Of a stretch of DNA of 64,000 bases, positions 61,801 through 64,000 are shown one piece after another. This DNA is from Paenibacillus artemisiicola (lineage in GTDB: Bacteria; Bacillota; Bacilli; Paenibacillales; Paenibacillaceae). The stretch lies in assembly GCF_017652985.1 (NCBI RefSeq), contig NZ_JAGGDJ010000007.1, positions 114,304-178,303 on the forward strand, written 5' to 3'. Under the pieces are notes generated by a model. It saw only the letters and a list, made by a program, of their open reading frames with translations, was not told the origin of the DNA and searched no databases. Every line of letters starts with the position of its first letter. The first letter of the stretch is position 1. Position numbers and translations under genes: made by a program.

Positions 61801-64000
61801 GCGCTGGTCATTGCCGCGAATTGCGCGCCGGTGAAATACCCCGCGAGATCTTCCTCGTTCCAATTCTCGTAGTATTCGACGAGATCCATGCCGATCTTCT
61901 TGTCCGTTCCGGGCGCAACCTTGACGAGATCGGGATCGAGGTCCTTATTGCTTCCGTAACGCGCCGCGTGCTGGAAGAAGCTTCTGCCGTGCGCCAGGTA
62001 AGAGCTAGCTTTCTTCGGGTCCTGGTCTCCTTGCCAGTTCGGCCGCGGATTATCCCTACCCGAATCCGCCACGCCGCCTTGGAAGGTAATGGCGACGCCC
62101 ACGCCCATATCCTTCAGCGATTGATAGTAGCTGTCGAAGGCGCCCCAGGTGTTGTTGTATTGCGCCACGGGATCCGGGGTCGTGGCCGAGTTGTTCAGCT
62201 GGCCGCCGGCCGGCTGGCCGTTGGCCGAATACTCGGTCCAGTTCCAGGTATGATACTCCCGGACGAAGCCGATCGCTTGATTCGCGCTTTGCGTCACGTC
62301 GAAGAAGCTGTTGGTGCCGACGAAATGGCCGAACGTGAGCTTCGACGAGTCGAAAGGCGTTACGCCTTCCTGCGGACTCAAGTGCCATTCTTCTTCCGCC
62401 GGCGGCTCCTCGCCGAGCGGGATGCCGTACAGCGCGGCTTCGACGATGTTCACGTCGCACGTAAACTGCTTGGAATACGGATCGCCGCTGCCGCCCCACC
62501 ACGAATATTTCTCGTCGATCGGGATCTTATGGAATCGGAGCGAGCTTGCCGTCACCCCTTCTTCGCCCAGATCGAACTTCACCCATTTGCCCGCGTTGGT
62601 GAGCGGGTAGGAAATGAGCTTCTTGTCTCCGGCGTAGACTTCCATCGTGCCGCCCATGACTTCATACGGACTGCTGCCGTCGGCCGTATACGTCGACGGC
62701 GCGTACTTCTCGCCGTCATAGAGATCAATCTCGGTCAGCTTGTAATCGCGCAGCAGATTCAGGTTCAGGTTCGTGACGGACGCGTCGACCCACTGGCTGG
62801 CCCCGGGAGTCCGCCATGTATTCGCGTTCGCCGATGCCGCGGTATCGATCGGCGGCAGATACGGATTGGACGAGCTCGGCGGCGCCGCCAAGACCTGATC
62901 GTATTCGTCGAACAGCTTCTTCTTGTCGGTCGCGTAGTCTTCGCCCTCAAGCATTCTGTCGGTGACGTGAATCAGAATGGGCTCGTCGCTCTCGTCGGGC
63001 GGCGTCTGCGTCGGCGGCGTATACACCGTTCCCGGCGTCCCCGGCGTCTCGTCGGACGATTCGTCCGCGGTCAGAACGAAGGTGACGCTGTCGGGAGACT
63101 GAGCCGTGAATACCGACGGCTTGGGCCCCTGAACCGAAACTTGGCCCGCCGCTTGGTAGATGTACATCTGGTTCTCGGACACATTCCCGTCCACCGCCAC
63201 GTTGGCGGCGCCGGTCACGTAGATGCGGCCCGACACCTGCACGTCTTCCAATTGGATCTCCGCGTCGGGGCTGCTTTGGGCGATGTACAAATCGCCTTTG
63301 ACTTTCATATGGCTCAGCTTGACCTTGGAGGCATTGACGAACAGGTTGCCTGCCACGTCCTGCGAGTAGGTCAGCGTGGACCCTTGGTCGCCTTTGGCGG
63401 GTTCGTTCACGATCACCGCCGCGATCCGATCCAGCAGCGTGACCGCCTCCGCGATGCTCATGGCGCGCCGCGGTTGAAACTCGCCTCCGGTCGTACCGTT
63501 CAGGAGACCCTTGTCCCGGCTGACGCCGATGGCGTTCCTGCTCCAGGTCGACATCTCGCGATAATCCGGATAGGACTGCGCCTGATCGGAGGTTGCGCCA
63601 GCCAGACCCAGCGTTCTCAGAATGGAGACGGCCGCCTCTTCCCGGTTAACCGGGTCGTTGGGGCGAAAAGAATGATTGAATCCGGTGAGAATGTTGGCCG
63701 ACGAGGCCAGCAGGACGGATTCGTAGTACCACGCCTCTTCGGCCACGTCTTTGTAATCCGCAGCGCCGGTTTCCGTGTAGCCGAACAATTGGCCGAGCAG
63801 GGCCGCCCATTCCGCCCGTGTGATCGACTTGTTCGGGTTCGTTACCGGATTCGCCAAGATGTTGAAATATCCGGCCTCGGCCCATCGGTTCAATGCTTTG
63901 GCCGCCCAGTGCCCGTCATAGCCGGAACCGGCTGCAACGCTCTGAAGCGACGGGGCCGCTGCCCCTCCGGACCCGCCCGTAACACCGGAGCCCGCTGCGA
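58893..64000 (-). CDS. Giant SLH-anchored clan GH-A glycosidase with carbohydrate-binding domains (5' end outside window)
   Basis: At least 1700 residues; the frame stays open to the window edge, and the first TTG (63891-63893) lies inside an SLH motif (GHWAAKALNRWAEAGYF), so the true start is beyond 64000. Numbering from that TTG: three SLH motifs (to about 160), a beta-helical segment (170-270), a Pro/Asp/Thr linker and a discoidin-like domain (about 350-500). A TIM-barrel follows with acid/base Glu in YYENWNEEDL (about 678) and nucleophile Glu in IWLSEFGWD (about 834). A second discoidin-like domain and two similar C-terminal beta-sandwich modules complete it. Family-level assignment within clan GH-A is uncertain. 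SLH motifs at the N-terminal side, before the enzyme, anchor it to the wall. Confidence 0.85.
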   Translation of the reverse strand, partial: AAGSGVTGGSGGAAAPSLQSVAAGSGYDGHWAAKALNRWAEAGYFNILANPVTNPNKSITRAEWAALLGQLFGYTETGAADYKDVAEEAWYYESVLLASSANILTGFNHSFRPNDPVNREEAAVSILRTLGLAGATSDQAQSYPDYREMSTWSRNAIGVSRDKGLLNGTTGGEFQPRRAMSIAEAVTLLDRIAAVIVNEPAKGDQGSTLTYSQDVAGNLFVNASKVKLSHMKVKGDLYIAQSSPDAEIQLEDVQVSGRIYVTGAANVAVDGNVSENQMYIYQAAGQVSVQGPKPSVFTAQSPDSVTFVLTADESSDETPGTPGTVYTPPTQTPPDESDEPILIHVTDRMLEGEDYATDKKKLFDEYDQVLAAPPSSSNPYLPPIDTAASANANTWRTPGASQWVDASVTNLNLNLLRDYKLTEIDLYDGEKYAPSTYTADGSSPYEVMGGTMEVYAGDKKLISYPLTNAGKWVKFDLGEEGVTASSLRFHKIPIDEKYSWWGGSGDPYSKQFTCDVNIVEAALYGIPLGEEPPAEEEWHLSPQEGVTPFDSSKLTFGHFVGTNSFFDVTQSANQAIGFVREYHTWNWTEYSANGQPAGGQLNNSATTPDPVAQYNNTWGAFDSYYQSLKDMGVGVAITFQGGVADSGRDNPRPNWQGDQDPKKASSYLAHGRSFFQHAARYGSNKDLDPDLVKVAPGTDKKIGMDLVEYYENWNEEDLAGYFTGAQFAAMTSADYDGHMGTMGPDVGIKQADPNAKLVLGGLAGIFYNGESAGQGQSTRQFFEDMMKWFDQNRTEDQWKAAHNGSLDGYVRYPFDVINGHYYAGEGVQHPNAENHLTGMSPEEDHIYDRMTDFVKLRDEYLADKEIWLSEFGWDVAQGTQSSATIEYEKNGVTYNPGINTGLDAEEVQARWIVREYLMLAAAGIDRAEQYMMPDAGAAGSRDTRFNTSGLLRADGDNTHQTTQKRPSWYYVGTMKNYLNTTRFDSIVEKGGESGLDGPWVLKFKETASDDGVYGLWLPTALGDEGGANKQDYTLTIPEGMGHAYLVTLEDGVQWGNRTELTIADGKVTVPVTEKPIFVVVSHDDYYKPIPKAIHPVAVNKLTPSNSEPKLMFDMRLEEPQSMTQDQANAAGTYWDPGQGDRYALIDLGSEFDLNSVQLFDGPGSLVHGRVFAAYAADAIGDWSPNYGNETAASVKAQLAGGNWTNVMNYGYLGYLTWATGKTDVKARYLIVGFEDGVNDTPTAPYETDSVPVPEVIVNGSLAKGAEPPVPFVRTFGPKPSAADVDFYRDNEFDELTSGKLNASEAEAAGFSVYGANATVEEGKNGNGETDGKVLNVQGTLQAPQFSFALPDLAGGSYEPDVWYTLDFKFKTEDRFSVPALYLTDGAAGWSPLVTREGDAAFKPIWGGSGQVTHVAAGEWHRLQAKFKIDSGTSNLTYEIAYDDALLQRAETAITDALTHTKPIIIVDAGAGHNGSFELDDVWVYRAKPTNNLVAMDFNRVANGPFAGDRYTIVNPDSHATIIQPAEGEPGYDNGNKVLQADSGKPVFTFGDPDLLAYMKNHGEFVIDYKFRKDSMDAVPNLMLRDSSWRVFGLMREHEYAGGHAYLPYVEDGTLKDHTITPTAGEWHRFVMKVHYTDDHTLVYSAYMDDMAVPVVDAAVITTDNGLASLPLLNMELGSVSGTGSVYLSDVSIYKGTDIINP

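Overview
The window looks like chromosomal DNA from a GC-rich member of the Paenibacillaceae (Paenibacillus/Cohnella type). Reasons: strong GGAGG ribosome-binding sites, sigma-A promoters (TTGACA/TATAAT), YesM/YesN two-component systems next to LplA/B/C-like transporters, S-layer-homology (SLH) proteins, an OhrR-type regulator and LacI-controlled sugar ABC operons. I saw no rRNA, tRNA, CRISPR array or insertion sequence. Most genes are on the minus strand.

Layout. (1) 1-3.4 kb, thiol-redox block: a 3'-truncated OhrR/MarR regulator, thiol peroxidase (tpx), thioredoxin reductase (trxB) and a divergent exported alpha/beta hydrolase; the two divergent promoters share a dyad operator. (2) 3.4-5.7 kb: pentapeptide-repeat protein plus a DrrAB-type ABC exporter. 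(3) 6-23 kb, mixed secreted and envelope genes: a stalk-domain protein with an MFS transporter, a frameshifted seven-repeat RCC1 protein, an SGNH hydrolase, an SLH protein with Ig-like repeats, an FHA/winged-helix regulator coupled to an unusual MurA paralogue, and a GH85 endoglycosidase. (4) 23-28.5 kb: a TIMP/NTR-like exported protein, a methyltransferase, a YdcF-like protein, an aldo/keto reductase and an MFS transporter.

(5) 28.9-36.8 kb: a compact operon for glycerol-3-phosphate/glycerophosphodiester uptake and hydrolysis. Its order is metallophosphoesterase, GlpP antiterminator, Ugp-like binding protein, HAD phosphatase, UgpC, UgpA, UgpE, glycerophosphodiesterase. A promoter and a terminator hairpin lie between glpP and the binding-protein gene, as expected for GlpP antitermination. 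(6) 37.8-47.3 kb: binding protein, two CUT1 permeases, a sulfatase, a very large GH94 phosphorylase and a LacI regulator, preceded by three identical LacI-type palindromes spaced exactly 65 bp apart. This sulfatase-phosphorylase pairing is the best candidate here for an undescribed glycan-use system.

(7) 47.4-51.3 kb: an AlkD-like protein, then a decayed ATP-grasp gene, then an AT-richer patch with a membrane-anchored Mrr-type nuclease, an 8-bp tandem repeat, an orphan Vsr endonuclease and a 3'-truncated heparinase II/III gene. This looks like a site of insertion and deletion. (8) 51.4-64 kb: LplC/LplB/LplA-like transporter, YesN-like response regulator, YesM-like kinase, and a giant SLH-anchored clan GH-A glycosidase that runs off the right edge.
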